Shown: piece after piece, positions 25,399 through 34,600 of the stretch
How positions within the stretch are numbered: position 1 is the first letter of the stretch
Layout of the letters: each line of letters begins with the position of its first letter
From: Allosediminivita sp964397775
GTDB lineage: Bacteria > Pseudomonadota > Alphaproteobacteria > Rhodobacterales > Rhodobacteraceae
DNA length: 64,000 bases
Direction: 5' to 3'
Assembly: GCA_964397775.1 (NCBI GenBank)
Contig: CAYNKL010000002.1
Coordinates: 1-64,000 of the forward strand
Notes under the pieces: generated by a model
Database searches by the model: none
What the model was told of the DNA's origin: nothing
The model's input: only the letters and a program-made list of their open reading frames with translations
Position numbers and translations under genes: made by a program

Positions 25399-27969
25399 CG
25401 CCGCCAGATCATCGGCGGGGACGTGAAGATCGTCCGGCGGCAACCCTGAGGCCCAGCGCTCGTAGGCCATGTCCAGCCCGCGCTCGAAGTGGCGGGCGTA
25501 TCGGGTTGTCTGAAAGAGCGGCGCGGTCGACCGGGCGCGGCTCAGTCGATCCCGAAGAGCAGCGAGCCGCTCGGGTGACAGCATGAGATCCAGGACAAGC
25601 GATTCGTAGGCCTGCGGATCGTCCGTGACGAGTTCCGGCAAACCGACGTTGTGCAGTAGGCTGCCCGCAACCCGCGCCGAGAACTGTCGACCCTGCATCG
25701 TCACGACCGGGAGCCCCGTCCAGAGTGCGTCGGTGGCGGTCGTGTGCGCATTATAGTTGAAGGTATCGACGACGAGATCTGCGTGACGGTGCCGCGCGAG
25801 GTGAAGTTCCGGGCCACAACGCTCCGCGAAGACAACCCTCCTGGGGTCGATACCGCGCAGTTCGGCGGCGCGAGACAGGTTTTCCTCGGCCCATCGGTTG
25901 GAGCGCAGCAGCCAAAGGACCGCATCGTCGACACGTGCCAGAAGTCGCATCCAGATTTCGAACTCGGTTCGCGAGATCTTGTAGCTCTGGTTGAAGCAGC
26001 AGAGCACGAGGCTGTCCGAAGGCAGGCCATGATCCTCGCGGGTATCGTCGATAGGCGCAATCGGCCGGAGATCGTCATTGGGCTGATAGCAGTCCGGGAG
26101 GTAGATGACCTTCTCGGAATAGTGGGGCCGTTCAGCCTCGGGGATGACATGACGGTCCGCGACGATGTAGTCGCACCATTCCGCCCCGAGCGAACCGGGG
26201 TAGCCGAGGTAGCTCAGTTGAAGGGGCGCAACACGGTCTGCGAGGAGGCCCGCCCGCGACCCCTGCGTGTAGCCCTTGAGGTCGATGGCGATATCGAGAT
26301 CGCCGGTCCTGGCAAGCTCGGCGATGGCGACGTCCGAGAACCCCTTCACATCGTGGAAGTGGTCCACCATGCCGCCCGACGCGAGGTCCTGTTGGTGCGA
26401 ATCGCGCACGGTGCCGTAGCTGAAGGCGTGAATCTCGAACCGGGCCCGGTCATGGTGCCGCAGCAGGCCCGCCATCAGGTGCAGCGTCGCGTGGTTGTAC
26501 AGGTCGGACGAGAAGTAGCCGACCCGCAGTCGCGCACGTCTTGGCCGGGCCGGTATGGTGAGGGGCGGCAGGTGCGACCGGTGCCGACGCTGGTCGTAGA
26601 GCCGGGACCGGGCGAGTTGCCTTTCCGGCGAATCCTCGAAGGCGAGCGTCGCGAACGGGGGAACCTCCGCCGCCTCGATCCCGAGCGTCCCGGAAACGGC
26701 CGCGAAGGCATCGAAGCTATCGAATTCGCACATCTGCGCCTCGACATGCAGCTTCTGGGCGCGTGAAAAAGCCATCTCGGGACGCGCGGCGAGGGCACGG
26801 CTGAAATGCATCTTGGCCCCCGGAAGATCCCCCTCGGTCCAGCGGCGAATCGCCATGTTGTTGTTGGCCTCGGCACTGGCCGGATCGAAGGCGAGCGCAC
26901 GCTCGTAACAGGCGCCGGCTTCGTCCTCGCGACCCAGGCGCGCGAGGAGGTTCCCGAGGTTGTTGTGTGCGAAGACATTTTCCAGGTCGACCTCGAGCGC
27001 CTCGAGATAGCAATGTGCGGCTTCCTCGAGCCGTGACGTTTCGGCGAAGATATTGCCGAGATCCACAAGCGCGGGCGCAGAAGACCCCGGGCTCAGCTCA
27101 ATGGCCTGGCGCAGCGCGTCTTCCGCGGCGCGGTCGTCTCCCGCCGCACGCAGGGTGAGCCCGAGGTTGCGCCGGATCTCGGGGTCGTCCTGGGCAACTT
27201 CGACCGCCTGCTTGAAGGCCGCGATGGCCTCGGCAATCCGGCCATGCTGCTTGAGGGTTGTCCCGAGGTTGTTCCGCACCTCGGCATCGTCCGGAACAGC
27301 CAAAAGGCGCTGCTCCAGCACCTGGGCGGCTTCGGCGGGCCGCTCGGCGGCGAGCAACAGACCCCAGAGGTTGGTGGTCGCGTCGCGATGATCCGGCATG
27401 TGAGAGAGAGCGGTGCGGTATGCGGATTCCGCCCCCGCCAGATCCCCGGCGCGCTGCAAGGCCCGACCGAGGTTGTAGTGGGCCTCTGCAAAGCCGGGGC
27501 GAAGCTCGATGGCTTTGCTGTAGGCTGCGATGGCCTCGTCACGACGATCCAGATCGAGCAGGGCGTTGCCGAGGTTCATGTGGGCGCTGGAATGGTCCGG
27601 CGCGAGGCGTGTGGCCTCGCCGAAGGCCTCGACCGCAGAGTCCGGCCGCCCGGTCCGGGCCAGCGCGGCACCGAAGATGTTCCAGATCGGCGCCGAGGTC
27701 GGCGTCTCGGCCAGTCGCTCCTGTGCCAGTCGGATGACCGCGTCATGATCCCCAGCCTCGAACAGGGCAACAAGGTCCTGCCCCGGCGCATCGGCTGGAG
27801 GACCAGCCGAAACCGGCGCGCGGAGCTCGGCGAGCATGTCGCGCGCGCGGCGGTTTCCGGGAAAACTCTCGAGCACAGTGCCGCAAATGGCGCGCGCCGC
27901 CTCCGTATCGCCGCGACGGGCCGCGGAACGTGCCCGCGCAATGGCTTCGCTGACCTTGATCCGTGCCAT
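25384..27969 (-). CDS. TPR-containing O-linked glycosyltransferase (OGT/GT41-like)
   Basis: This 861-residue protein resembles SPINDLY/OGT enzymes and flagellin glycosyltransferases of the Caulobacter FlmG type. Residues 1 to about 400 hold roughly ten tetratricopeptide repeats, for example AHYNLGRALQRAGDLAGAESAY. The GT41 catalytic half has LQLSYLGYPGSLG, the nucleotide-sugar motif FNQSYKISRTEFEIW and YNAHTTATDALWTGLPVVT. It begins a gene group next to fliK. By analogy it should attach a sugar to Ser/Thr of a flagellar protein, most likely the flagellin encoded at 36551; donor and acceptor are inferred. Confidence 0.9.
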   Translation of the reverse strand: MARIKVSEAIARARSAARRGDTEAARAICGTVLESFPGNRRARDMLAELRAPVSAGPPADAPGQDLVALFEAGDHDAVIRLAQERLAETPTSAPIWNIFGAALARTGRPDSAVEAFGEATRLAPDHSSAHMNLGNALLDLDRRDEAIAAYSKAIELRPGFAEAHYNLGRALQRAGDLAGAESAYRTALSHMPDHRDATTNLWGLLLAAERPAEAAQVLEQRLLAVPDDAEVRNNLGTTLKQHGRIAEAIAAFKQAVEVAQDDPEIRRNLGLTLRAAGDDRAAEDALRQAIELSPGSSAPALVDLGNIFAETSRLEEAAHCYLEALEVDLENVFAHNNLGNLLARLGREDEAGACYERALAFDPASAEANNNMAIRRWTEGDLPGAKMHFSRALAARPEMAFSRAQKLHVEAQMCEFDSFDAFAAVSGTLGIEAAEVPPFATLAFEDSPERQLARSRLYDQRRHRSHLPPLTIPARPRRARLRVGYFSSDLYNHATLHLMAGLLRHHDRARFEIHAFSYGTVRDSHQQDLASGGMVDHFHDVKGFSDVAIAELARTGDLDIAIDLKGYTQGSRAGLLADRVAPLQLSYLGYPGSLGAEWCDYIVADRHVIPEAERPHYSEKVIYLPDCYQPNDDLRPIAPIDDTREDHGLPSDSLVLCCFNQSYKISRTEFEIWMRLLARVDDAVLWLLRSNRWAEENLSRAAELRGIDPRRVVFAERCGPELHLARHRHADLVVDTFNYNAHTTATDALWTGLPVVTMQGRQFSARVAGSLLHNVGLPELVTDDPQAYESLVLDLMLSPERLAALRDRLSRARSTAPLFQTTRYARHFERGLDMAYERWASGLPPDDLHVPADDLAAVNSS

Positions 27970-27975
27970 GGCCCC

Positions 27976-28731
27976 TTACCCCACTCGGCGCAGGAAGCCG
28001 CCCGGCGCCACGGTGACGAGCAGGCGGGCGTCCATGTCGCTGTCGATCTCGAAGTGCGGCAGACCGGGCTCGGCCATGAAGGCGGCGATGGCGCTGCGCG
28101 GGTTGGCCTCGCGGTTCCAGGGGCGATCCGGGTAGCTGTCGTCGGGCATCTCGGCGATGATTGTGTCGAAGACGACGCAGTAGGACCCCACCGTCACCAG
28201 CGGCGCATAGGCCCGGAGCTCCTCCAGCACATGTTCGTGGGTATGGTTGCTGTCGAGAAGGACAAGCACACGCCCGGCGCCCTCGGCGCGCTTCGTCACC
28301 TCGGCGACGATGGCCGCTTCAGTGCTGGAGCCCTGCAGCAGGTCAATCCGTCGGGAGAGCGGATGGGCTTCGATCGCGGCGCGATTGTGCGGCCTGATGT
28401 CGATGTCGATGCCGAGCACCCGGGCCCCCGCCGGGCCGCCGCAGAGGGCGACGAGTTCCAGTATGCTGGCCGACAGGATCAGCGACCCGCCGCGCGCCAC
28501 GCCCGTTTCGATCACGAGGTCCGGTCGGATCTGCCAGATCAGCTGCTGGATGGCGACGATGTCCTGCGGATGCTGGATGACCGGCCGGCCGAGCCATTCG
28601 AAATGGTAGGAATAGTGATGTGGCTGGCTGAGACGCATCCATTCCGTCGTGGCCGCCTGAAGATCGGGATCACGGCCCTGGGCGCGCACCTCTTCGATAC
28701 ATGTGCGGGCAAATTCGCTCTGATCGTCCAT
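27976..28731 (-). CDS. CmcI-type (cephalosporin hydroxylase family) methyltransferase
   Basis: This 251-residue protein matches the CmcI family, SAM-dependent O-methyltransferases despite the 'hydroxylase' label. WQIRPDLVIETGVARGGSLI carries the SAM glycine loop near residue 88, and VLGIDIDIRPHN and VLVLLDSNHTHEHV follow. Such genes are frequent in O-antigen and glycan clusters. It shares one base with the upstream epimerase gene and lies six bases from the OGT-like gene, so the three are one operon. It may methylate the glycan. Confidence 0.82.
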   Translation of the reverse strand: MDDQSEFARTCIEEVRAQGRDPDLQAATTEWMRLSQPHHYSYHFEWLGRPVIQHPQDIVAIQQLIWQIRPDLVIETGVARGGSLILSASILELVALCGGPAGARVLGIDIDIRPHNRAAIEAHPLSRRIDLLQGSSTEAAIVAEVTKRAEGAGRVLVLLDSNHTHEHVLEELRAYAPLVTVGSYCVVFDTIIAEMPDDSYPDRPWNREANPRSAIAAFMAEPGLPHFEIDSDMDARLLVTVAPGGFLRRVG

Positions 28732-29543
28732 CAGGCTCCTTTCCGGCCCCAGCAGGCCATGGGTTCATGCGACGGATAGGGGAAATGGCCCGGATTCAGC
28801 GTGATTCCGGCGCCCCTTTCGGTCAGCCAGTCCTCGACAAGACCGCGTACCGAGCGGGGCGTGCCGCTGCAGATGTTCACCGGACCGTCGGGCGCGGTCT
28901 CGAGCGCATCGCAAAGCTGCCGGGCGGCCTCGGTTACGTGGATGTAGTCGCGCAACTGCTCGCCAGGAGACATGTCGAAGCGGGCATCTCCGCGGGCCAC
29001 GGCTGCTTCGAGCTGTGCGAACAGGGATTTCGGCCGCTGTCCCGGACCGTGGAGATAGAAGAGCCGCGCCCAGATCACGTCGGCCCCGTAGCGCGGCGCA
29101 AGCAGGCGCAGCTGGCGGTGCAGGCCGTCCTTGGCCACGGCGTAGGAGGTTTGCGGCTCCGTTGGGGTGTCGGCGGCAAGCGCCCCCTCGCGCAAACCGT
29201 ATTCCTGGCAGGTGCCCGTGACGAGCACACGTCGAACCCCGGCATCAAGCGCCGCCTTCACCACGCGGTAGCTTGCCGGAAGCGCGGATTCGACATGGGA
29301 CAGGCTGTTGTAGTCGTCGAGATCGGGCCAAGCGAGGTGGACCAGCACGTCGGCCGAGAAATCGGGCGTATCGCCCGACTCGGACAACAGGTCAAAACGC
29401 GATGTTCGGACATCCGCCAGCCGAGCTGTCGCCGGGTCCGCCGGATCGCGCAGCAGCGCATGAACCCGGTGGCCGGCGTCCAGAAGCCACCCCATGAGGG
29501 CCCGTCCGACAAAGCCCGTCGCACCCGTCATCACCACGTCCAT
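28731..29543 (-). CDS. NAD-dependent sugar epimerase/dehydratase (extended SDR)
   Basis: This 270-residue extended SDR begins MDVVMTGATGFVGRAL, the NAD(P)-binding glycine motif. YAVAKDGLH near residue 147 holds the catalytic YxxxK pair, and LRDYIHVTEAARQLCDAL is typical of nucleotide-sugar reductases and epimerases. In this context it is the best candidate for the 4-keto reductase that finishes the CDP-6-deoxyhexose made by the genes on the other strand. The precise reaction is inferred. Confidence 0.8.
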   Translation of the reverse strand: MDVVMTGATGFVGRALMGWLLDAGHRVHALLRDPADPATARLADVRTSRFDLLSESGDTPDFSADVLVHLAWPDLDDYNSLSHVESALPASYRVVKAALDAGVRRVLVTGTCQEYGLREGALAADTPTEPQTSYAVAKDGLHRQLRLLAPRYGADVIWARLFYLHGPGQRPKSLFAQLEAAVARGDARFDMSPGEQLRDYIHVTEAARQLCDALETAPDGPVNICSGTPRSVRGLVEDWLTERGAGITLNPGHFPYPSHEPMACWGRKGA

Positions 29544-29626
29544 GCCATGCCGTCCCGCGCCATTCTGCCGCCTCTCTGCCCGGCCTCGGAAGGCCTGCGA
29601 TCAGCGCGGTGATAGCGGTCGGAGGG

Positions 29627-29641
29627 TTAAGACGCGGATAA
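29627..29641. promoter_or_regulatory. candidate CtrA-like box, distal site of the rfbF region
   Basis: TTAA-GACGCGG-ATAA matches seven of eight consensus bases. It lies in the 209-base divergent region between the epimerase operon and rfbF, 112 bases before the rfbF start. Confidence 0.3.
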
Positions 29642-29681
29642 CGCGGGGCGACTCTCGCAAAGGGCAAAACCGGGATTCGGT

Positions 29682-29696
29682 TTACCGCAATTTTAC
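29682..29696. promoter_or_regulatory. candidate CtrA-like box, proximal site of the rfbF region
   Basis: TTAC-CGCAATT-TTAC, preceded by T so that it contains TTTACCGC (29681-29688). It ends 56 bases before the rfbF start, the same spacing seen for the motB and flgJ elements. Confidence 0.32.
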
Positions 29697-29752
29697 CCCG
29701 ATCCCTCCAAGGTCCGGACAGCCGGAGAACCCGGCGCTTCTGAGAGGCCAAG

Positions 29753-30520
29753 ATGAAAGTCGTCATCCTCGCGGGGGGCCTCGGCACCCGCATCAGCGAA
29801 GAATCCCACCTTCGGCCGAAGCCGATGATCGAGATAGGCGGCAAGCCGATCCTGTGGCACATCATGAAGATCTTCGGCGCGCAGGGCATGACCGACTTCG
29901 TCATCTGCTGCGGCTACAAGGGCTACATGATCAAGGAGTATTTCGCGAACTACTTCCTGCACAACGCCGACATTACCGTCGACATGACATCGGGCGGGAT
30001 GGAGATCCTGCAAAACGGCGCCGAGCCCTGGCGCGTGACGCTTCTCGACACGGGCGAAGAGACCCAGACCGGCGGACGGCTGGCCCTGGCGAAAGAACAC
30101 CTGACCGAGACATTCTGCCTGACCTACGGCGACGGCGTGGCCAATATCGACGTGGCGGGTCTGATCGACTTTCACCGCCGCGAGGGGACCGAGGCCACGG
30201 TGACGGCTGTCCAGCCGAGCGGCCGTTTCGGCGCCATCGAGATCGAGGGCGCGCGGGCCCGGCGGTTCTTCGAAAAGCCGCCCGGCGATGGCCACTGGGT
30301 CAGCGGTGGCTTTTTCGTCTGCGAACCCTCGGTGCTGAGCCGGATCAACGATCCAAGCACGATCTGGGAAAAGGAACCGCTCGAACGCCTGTCCCGCGAG
30401 GACCAGCTCTCGGTCTACAAGCACGAGGGCTTCTGGGCGGCGATGGACACGCTGCGCGACAAGGTCTTTCTCGAACGGCTCTGGAGCGAGGGCAACGCCC
30501 CCTGGAAGGTCTGGGCGTGA
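29753..30520 (+). CDS. rfbF: glucose-1-phosphate cytidylyltransferase
   Basis: This 255-residue enzyme makes CDP-glucose from CTP and glucose-1-phosphate. The nucleotidyltransferase start VILAGGLGTRISEESHLRPKPM and GGKPILWHIMKIF are diagnostic for RfbF rather than RmlA. YGDGVANIDV supplies a metal-binding aspartate. It is the first gene of a six-gene plus-strand operon; its stop overlaps the GTG of rfbG. Confidence 0.96.
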   Translation: MKVVILAGGLGTRISEESHLRPKPMIEIGGKPILWHIMKIFGAQGMTDFVICCGYKGYMIKEYFANYFLHNADITVDMTSGGMEILQNGAEPWRVTLLDTGEETQTGGRLALAKEHLTETFCLTYGDGVANIDVAGLIDFHRREGTEATVTAVQPSGRFGAIEIEGARARRFFEKPPGDGHWVSGGFFVCEPSVLSRINDPSTIWEKEPLERLSREDQLSVYKHEGFWAAMDTLRDKVFLERLWSEGNAPWKVWA

Positions 30521-31569
30521 GCGCGGCCTGGCAGGGGCGCCGGGTGCTCGTGACCGGGCACACCGGCTTCAAGGGGGCGTGGCTTTCCATGCTGCTCCTG
30601 CATCGCGGCGCAACGGTTCACGGGATTTCCCTTCCGGCCGAGGCGGGTGCCCTGTTCGAGACTGCGCTTCTGCAGGAACTGGTGACCTCGGTCACATGCG
30701 ACCTGCGCGACCCGTCGCGATTGTGCGAAGAGGTAAAGCGCGCCGACCCGGAGGTTGTCTTCCACCTCGCGGCGCAGCCGCTCGTGCTGCGCTCCTACGC
30801 AGACCCGCAGGAAAGCTGGGCGACCAATGTCATGGGGACGCTGCATCTTCTGGAGGCGCTGCGCGCCCTCGACCGCCCCCTGACACTCGTCGTGACCACC
30901 ACAGACAAGGTCTACGCCGGCGCGCCAGAGGCAGGCGCCTTTCGCGAAAGCGACCGGCTGGGTGGCCACGATCCCTATTCTGCCAGCAAGGCCGCCTGCG
31001 AAATCCTTCTGCAAAGCCACCGCGCCTCTTTCCTCGACGAAGCCGGGATCCGGCTCGGTGTCGCGCGCGCGGGCAACGTGATCGGCGGTGGCGACTGGGC
31101 AAGGGATCGGATCCTTCCGGACCTCGTGCGTGCGCGCCTCGCCGGTCGCCCGCTCGAGCTGCGGCATCCCGAAGCGGTCCGCCCCTGGCAGCATGTGCTC
31201 GACCCGCTCAACGGGTACATTTCGATGGCCGAGAGGCTCGACAAGGGAGAGGCGCTTCCCGCTGCGCTCAACTTCGGGCCGGACCCGGAAGACGAAAGGA
31301 CCGTGGCCGAACTGGTCAGCGAGGCCGAGAGGTGCTGGCCGCCGGACCATGGGTCACCGCCCTCCCCCGTCGCGGCACACCCCGGGCAGAGAGAAGCCGC
31401 GCGTCTCGCCCTTTCGACGGATCTTGTCCGCCGGAGTCTCGGCTGGCGCCCCAAATGGGGCTTTGCGCAGAGCGTCGAGCAGACCATGCAATGGTATCGT
31501 GGGGTCTGCGAGGGCGCATCGGCCCGCGCCGTGACCGAAGCGCAAATCGCGCTTTTCGAGGCCGCATGA
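30517..31569 (+). CDS. rfbG: CDP-glucose 4,6-dehydratase
   Basis: This 350-residue SDR converts CDP-glucose to CDP-4-keto-6-deoxyglucose. The NAD motif GHTGFKGAW is the RfbG-specific variant, TTTDKVY holds the active-site Thr-Asp-Lys, and YSASKAACE holds the YxxxK pair. RPWQHVLDPLNGY is conserved in the family. The GTG start at 30517 overlaps the rfbF stop (GTGA). Confidence 0.95.
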   Translation: MSAAWQGRRVLVTGHTGFKGAWLSMLLLHRGATVHGISLPAEAGALFETALLQELVTSVTCDLRDPSRLCEEVKRADPEVVFHLAAQPLVLRSYADPQESWATNVMGTLHLLEALRALDRPLTLVVTTTDKVYAGAPEAGAFRESDRLGGHDPYSASKAACEILLQSHRASFLDEAGIRLGVARAGNVIGGGDWARDRILPDLVRARLAGRPLELRHPEAVRPWQHVLDPLNGYISMAERLDKGEALPAALNFGPDPEDERTVAELVSEAERCWPPDHGSPPSPVAAHPGQREAARLALSTDLVRRSLGWRPKWGFAQSVEQTMQWYRGVCEGASARAVTEAQIALFEAA

Positions 31570-32117
31570 TGCAGATACTGCCGCTCGACATACACGGGAC
31601 CTTCCACATCCTGCCCGAGCCGTTCACGGACGGGCGCGGCAGCTTTTCGCGGCTGACCTGTCGCGAGAGCTTTGCACGCCACGGGATCGGCACGGACTGG
31701 GTCCAGACCAACACCTCGTTCACGCGCGAGCGCGGCACGGTCCGGGGCCTGCACTACCAGACCGGCGCTGCGGCCGAGGACAAGCTTGTGTGCTGCCTCG
31801 CGGGGGCTGCCTTCGACGTTATGGTCGATCTCAGGCGCCATTCGCCGACCTTCGGTCAATGGCGGGCCGTCGAGCTTTCCGCCGAGCGCCGTGACTCGGT
31901 CTTTCTTCCGGCGGGACTCGCCCACGGCTTTCAGGCCCTGAGGGACGGGACGCTTCTGCACTACAGCCACAGCCAGGCCTTTGCGCCCGACCGTCAGGGT
32001 GGGCTGCACCACGCCGATCCCGACCTTTCCATCCCCTGGCCCCTGCCCGTCCGGAACCTCTCCGAACGCGATGCGCAACTTCCAAATCTTGCGAGCCTTG
32101 CCGAATGTCCGATATGA
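31566..32117 (+). CDS. rfbC: nucleotide-sugar 3,5-epimerase-like cupin (RfbC family)
   Basis: This 183-residue cupin is of the dTDP-4-dehydrorhamnose 3,5-epimerase family. GTVRGLHYQ carries the catalytic histidine, DKLVCCLAGAAFDVMVDLR the central strand and FLPAGLAHGFQAL the conserved loop. In a CDP-sugar operon it probably works on the CDP-4-keto-6-deoxy intermediate at C3 and/or C5, perhaps activating C3 for methylation. The start overlaps the rfbG stop (ATGATG) and the end overlaps the next gene by 13 bases. Confidence 0.88.
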   Translation: MMQILPLDIHGTFHILPEPFTDGRGSFSRLTCRESFARHGIGTDWVQTNTSFTRERGTVRGLHYQTGAAAEDKLVCCLAGAAFDVMVDLRRHSPTFGQWRAVELSAERRDSVFLPAGLAHGFQALRDGTLLHYSHSQAFAPDRQGGLHHADPDLSIPWPLPVRNLSERDAQLPNLASLAECPI

Positions 32118-33382
32118 CCTGCCGCCACTGCCGTGCCCCGCTCCACGAGAAGATCCTGGACCTGGGTCATGCCCCGCCCTCAAACGCCTACCTCACGCAG
32201 GCGGCGCTCGCTGAACCGGAGACCTGGTATCCTCTTCAGCTGTTTCTCTGCACCGGGTGCGGGCTGGTTCAGACCCGCGATTTCGCGGCTCCCGAAGACT
32301 TGTTCGGGTCGGACTACGTCTACTTTTCCTCGGCGTCGGAACACTGGCTGGACCACGCGGCCCGCTTCTGTCGCGCCGCGACGGAGCGCCTGGGTCTCGA
32401 CGAGGACTGCCATGTGGTCGAGATCGCCTCCAACGACGGCTACCTGCTGCGCAATTTCGTGCGCGCCGGGATTTCCTGTCTCGGCATCGAGCCGACGGCG
32501 AGCACCGCCGAGGCCGCGCGGTCCTGGGACGTTCCGGTGCGGCAGGCCTTCTTCGGCAAGACGCTGGCCAGCGAACTGCGACAGGACCGTGCCGCGGACC
32601 TGCTGATCGGCAACAACGTCCTCGCCCATGTGCCGGACATCAACGATTTCGCGGAAGGTCTCGCGACGCTGCTGGCGCCGGAAGGCGCGATCTCGCTCGA
32701 GTTTCCGCATCTGCTGAGGCTGGTCGAGGAAGGGCAGTTCGACACCGTCTATCACGAGCACTACTCCTACCTCTCACTGAGCACGGTCTCGCGGATCCTT
32801 GGGGCGGCGGGGCTTCGGGTATTCGACGTGGAGGAGCTTCCGACCCACGGGGGAAGCCTGCGGATCTGGGCCTGTCACAAGGCGGCAGCACAGCCGCTGG
32901 GCTCCTCGGTAGCTCAGGTTCTGCAGCACGAAGAGGCGTGCGGCATCACCGAACCCGCCTATTTCGGAGACCTGCAGGCCCGCGCAGATAAAGCGGCCGC
33001 GGCACTTCGAAGCTTTCTTGCGGACTGCGAACGACACGGTCAACGCGTCGCAGCCTACGGTGCCGCGGCCAAGGGCACCACCTTGCTGAACTACGCCCGA
33101 ACCGATGCCCGTCAGATCGCCTATGTCTGCGATGGCGCGCCGTTCAAGCAAGGGCGCTTCCTGCCGGGCTGCCACGTGCCGGTGGTCGGGCCGGACCTCC
33201 TGCGACGCGATCCGCCCGACAAGCTGCTGATCCTGCCATGGAATCTCGTGGACGAAATCGCGCCCGCGCTGCGCTGGCTCGACAAGGAGCACGGCACGGA
33301 ACTGATGACCACGCTTCCCGAACCGCGCGCCCTTCCCCATGGCGCCACGGAAATTGCCCACGCGGTGGGAGCCGGCGGATGA
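32105..33382 (+). CDS. sugar C-methyltransferase (Methyltransf_13/11/14 architecture)
   Basis: This 425-residue protein has the three-domain layout of nucleotide-sugar C-3 methyltransferases such as TylC3/NovU-type enzymes. An N-terminal zinc site uses CRHC and CTGC, the SAM domain has VVEIASNDGYLLRNF near residue 103, and the C-terminal domain has YGAAAKGTTLLNY and PWNLVDEI. DTVYHEHYSYLS is the conserved catalytic histidine region of this family. It would place a methyl branch on the CDP-4-keto-6-deoxyhexose. The regiochemistry is inferred. Confidence 0.87.
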   Translation: MSDMTCRHCRAPLHEKILDLGHAPPSNAYLTQAALAEPETWYPLQLFLCTGCGLVQTRDFAAPEDLFGSDYVYFSSASEHWLDHAARFCRAATERLGLDEDCHVVEIASNDGYLLRNFVRAGISCLGIEPTASTAEAARSWDVPVRQAFFGKTLASELRQDRAADLLIGNNVLAHVPDINDFAEGLATLLAPEGAISLEFPHLLRLVEEGQFDTVYHEHYSYLSLSTVSRILGAAGLRVFDVEELPTHGGSLRIWACHKAAAQPLGSSVAQVLQHEEACGITEPAYFGDLQARADKAAAALRSFLADCERHGQRVAAYGAAAKGTTLLNYARTDARQIAYVCDGAPFKQGRFLPGCHVPVVGPDLLRRDPPDKLLILPWNLVDEIAPALRWLDKEHGTELMTTLPEPRALPHGATEIAHAVGAGG

Positions 33383-34593
33383 CACGGCCAAAACTCAGCA
33401 TCTGCATTCCGACCTACAACCGCGCGTCCCTCTTGCGGTCGCTACTCCTGCAACTCGTCCAGGATCTGGACCGGCTGCCCTTCGCGACAGAAGTAGTGGT
33501 TGCCGACAACGCCTCGGAGGACGAGACCCAGACAGTTTTGGAGGAGTTCGCACCTCTCCTTCCCCTGAGACACATGCGCCACGAAACTAATATCGGCGCC
33601 GTCGCGAACGTGCAGCACGTGACCCGGATGGCAGACGGGGACTATGCGCTCTATCTCGCCGACGACGACAGGCTCGTACCATCGGGCGTCGTCGCCGCGA
33701 TAGATCTCCTGGAGGAGCACCCGCAGGCGGCGGCACTTTATGCGCCCTGGTCTCTGGTGGATCTTCACGATCGGCGGGACCTCGGGCAGTTCTATCAGCA
33801 ACCGGACACCGTGGTCATCGCGCGCGGCGACTATTCCCATCTCGCCGAACACGTCGCCGCCCACGCGATCTTCTCGGAGATCTCGATCGTGCGGACCGAC
33901 GTTGTCCGCCGGATCAGACCGCTCATGAACGACCTCGCGTTCTGGGGCTTTGCATTTCCCTGCGAGTATATCGCCGTTGGCGACCTGATCTACGCCCACA
34001 GGCCCTTCTACGCGTCGATCACACGGCACGATGCCGGCGCCCCGCGCGAACAGGTGGGCAACACCGAGGTGCTTTCCGGCTGGGATCGGTATCGCGGCGG
34101 GCTCGAACACATGCTGGGACTCGCGCTGGCACATGGCGGGATGCGCGCGCCCGACCGTGTCAGGCAACAGATGGAGACCATGGTCGTCGACCGGCAGCTC
34201 GTCGCCCTGCGTCTGCGACTGATCGCAGGGCATGATCCATTGGAAAGCTACTACCTCGCAACGCGTCTTCGCGGACTCGGACGCGGCGCCGATCTGCCGC
34301 TGCCACTGGATCAGATCCGTCTTGCGGCGGCTGTCCGCTATGTAACGTCCGAGCTTCCGCAAATGACGGGCGCGGATCGGCTCGTCGTGCTTGGGGAGTG
34401 CCCGGCGGAGACGCTCTCCAATCTTGTGCGGGGCGCCGACAGGCCGGTCGAACAGATCACCGATGAAAGCGACCTGAAGCCGAGCGATGCGCTGCTTGTC
34501 CTGGGCGAGGCCTCCGAGGACCGTCTCGCCTCTCTCGAGACACGCTGTGCCGCCGCAATGTCCGAGGCGGAACTGTTCCGCAAGTTTCCCTGA
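33379..34593 (+). CDS. family 2 glycosyltransferase with extended C-terminus
   Basis: This 404-residue GT-A enzyme begins LSICIPTYNRASLL. VVADNASEDET is the nucleotide motif and YLADDDRL the DXD site near residue 92. Residues beyond about 250 do not match anything I recognise; a small C-terminal module (about 335 to 404) reads like a Rossmann half. The ATG overlaps the stop of the C-methyltransferase gene. It may extend the glycan after the OGT-like enzyme adds the first sugar, or act as a second protein glycosyltransferase. Confidence 0.8.
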   Translation: MTRPKLSICIPTYNRASLLRSLLLQLVQDLDRLPFATEVVVADNASEDETQTVLEEFAPLLPLRHMRHETNIGAVANVQHVTRMADGDYALYLADDDRLVPSGVVAAIDLLEEHPQAAALYAPWSLVDLHDRRDLGQFYQQPDTVVIARGDYSHLAEHVAAHAIFSEISIVRTDVVRRIRPLMNDLAFWGFAFPCEYIAVGDLIYAHRPFYASITRHDAGAPREQVGNTEVLSGWDRYRGGLEHMLGLALAHGGMRAPDRVRQQMETMVVDRQLVALRLRLIAGHDPLESYYLATRLRGLGRGADLPLPLDQIRLAAAVRYVTSELPQMTGADRLVVLGECPAETLSNLVRGADRPVEQITDESDLKPSDALLVLGEASEDRLASLETRCAAAMSEAELFRKFP

Positions 34594-34600
34594 GGCTCCC

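Noticed and set aside
27244..28779. 511-codon plus-strand frame opposite the OGT-like and CmcI-like genes
   Set aside because: Shadow frame; no ribosome-binding site or family resemblance.
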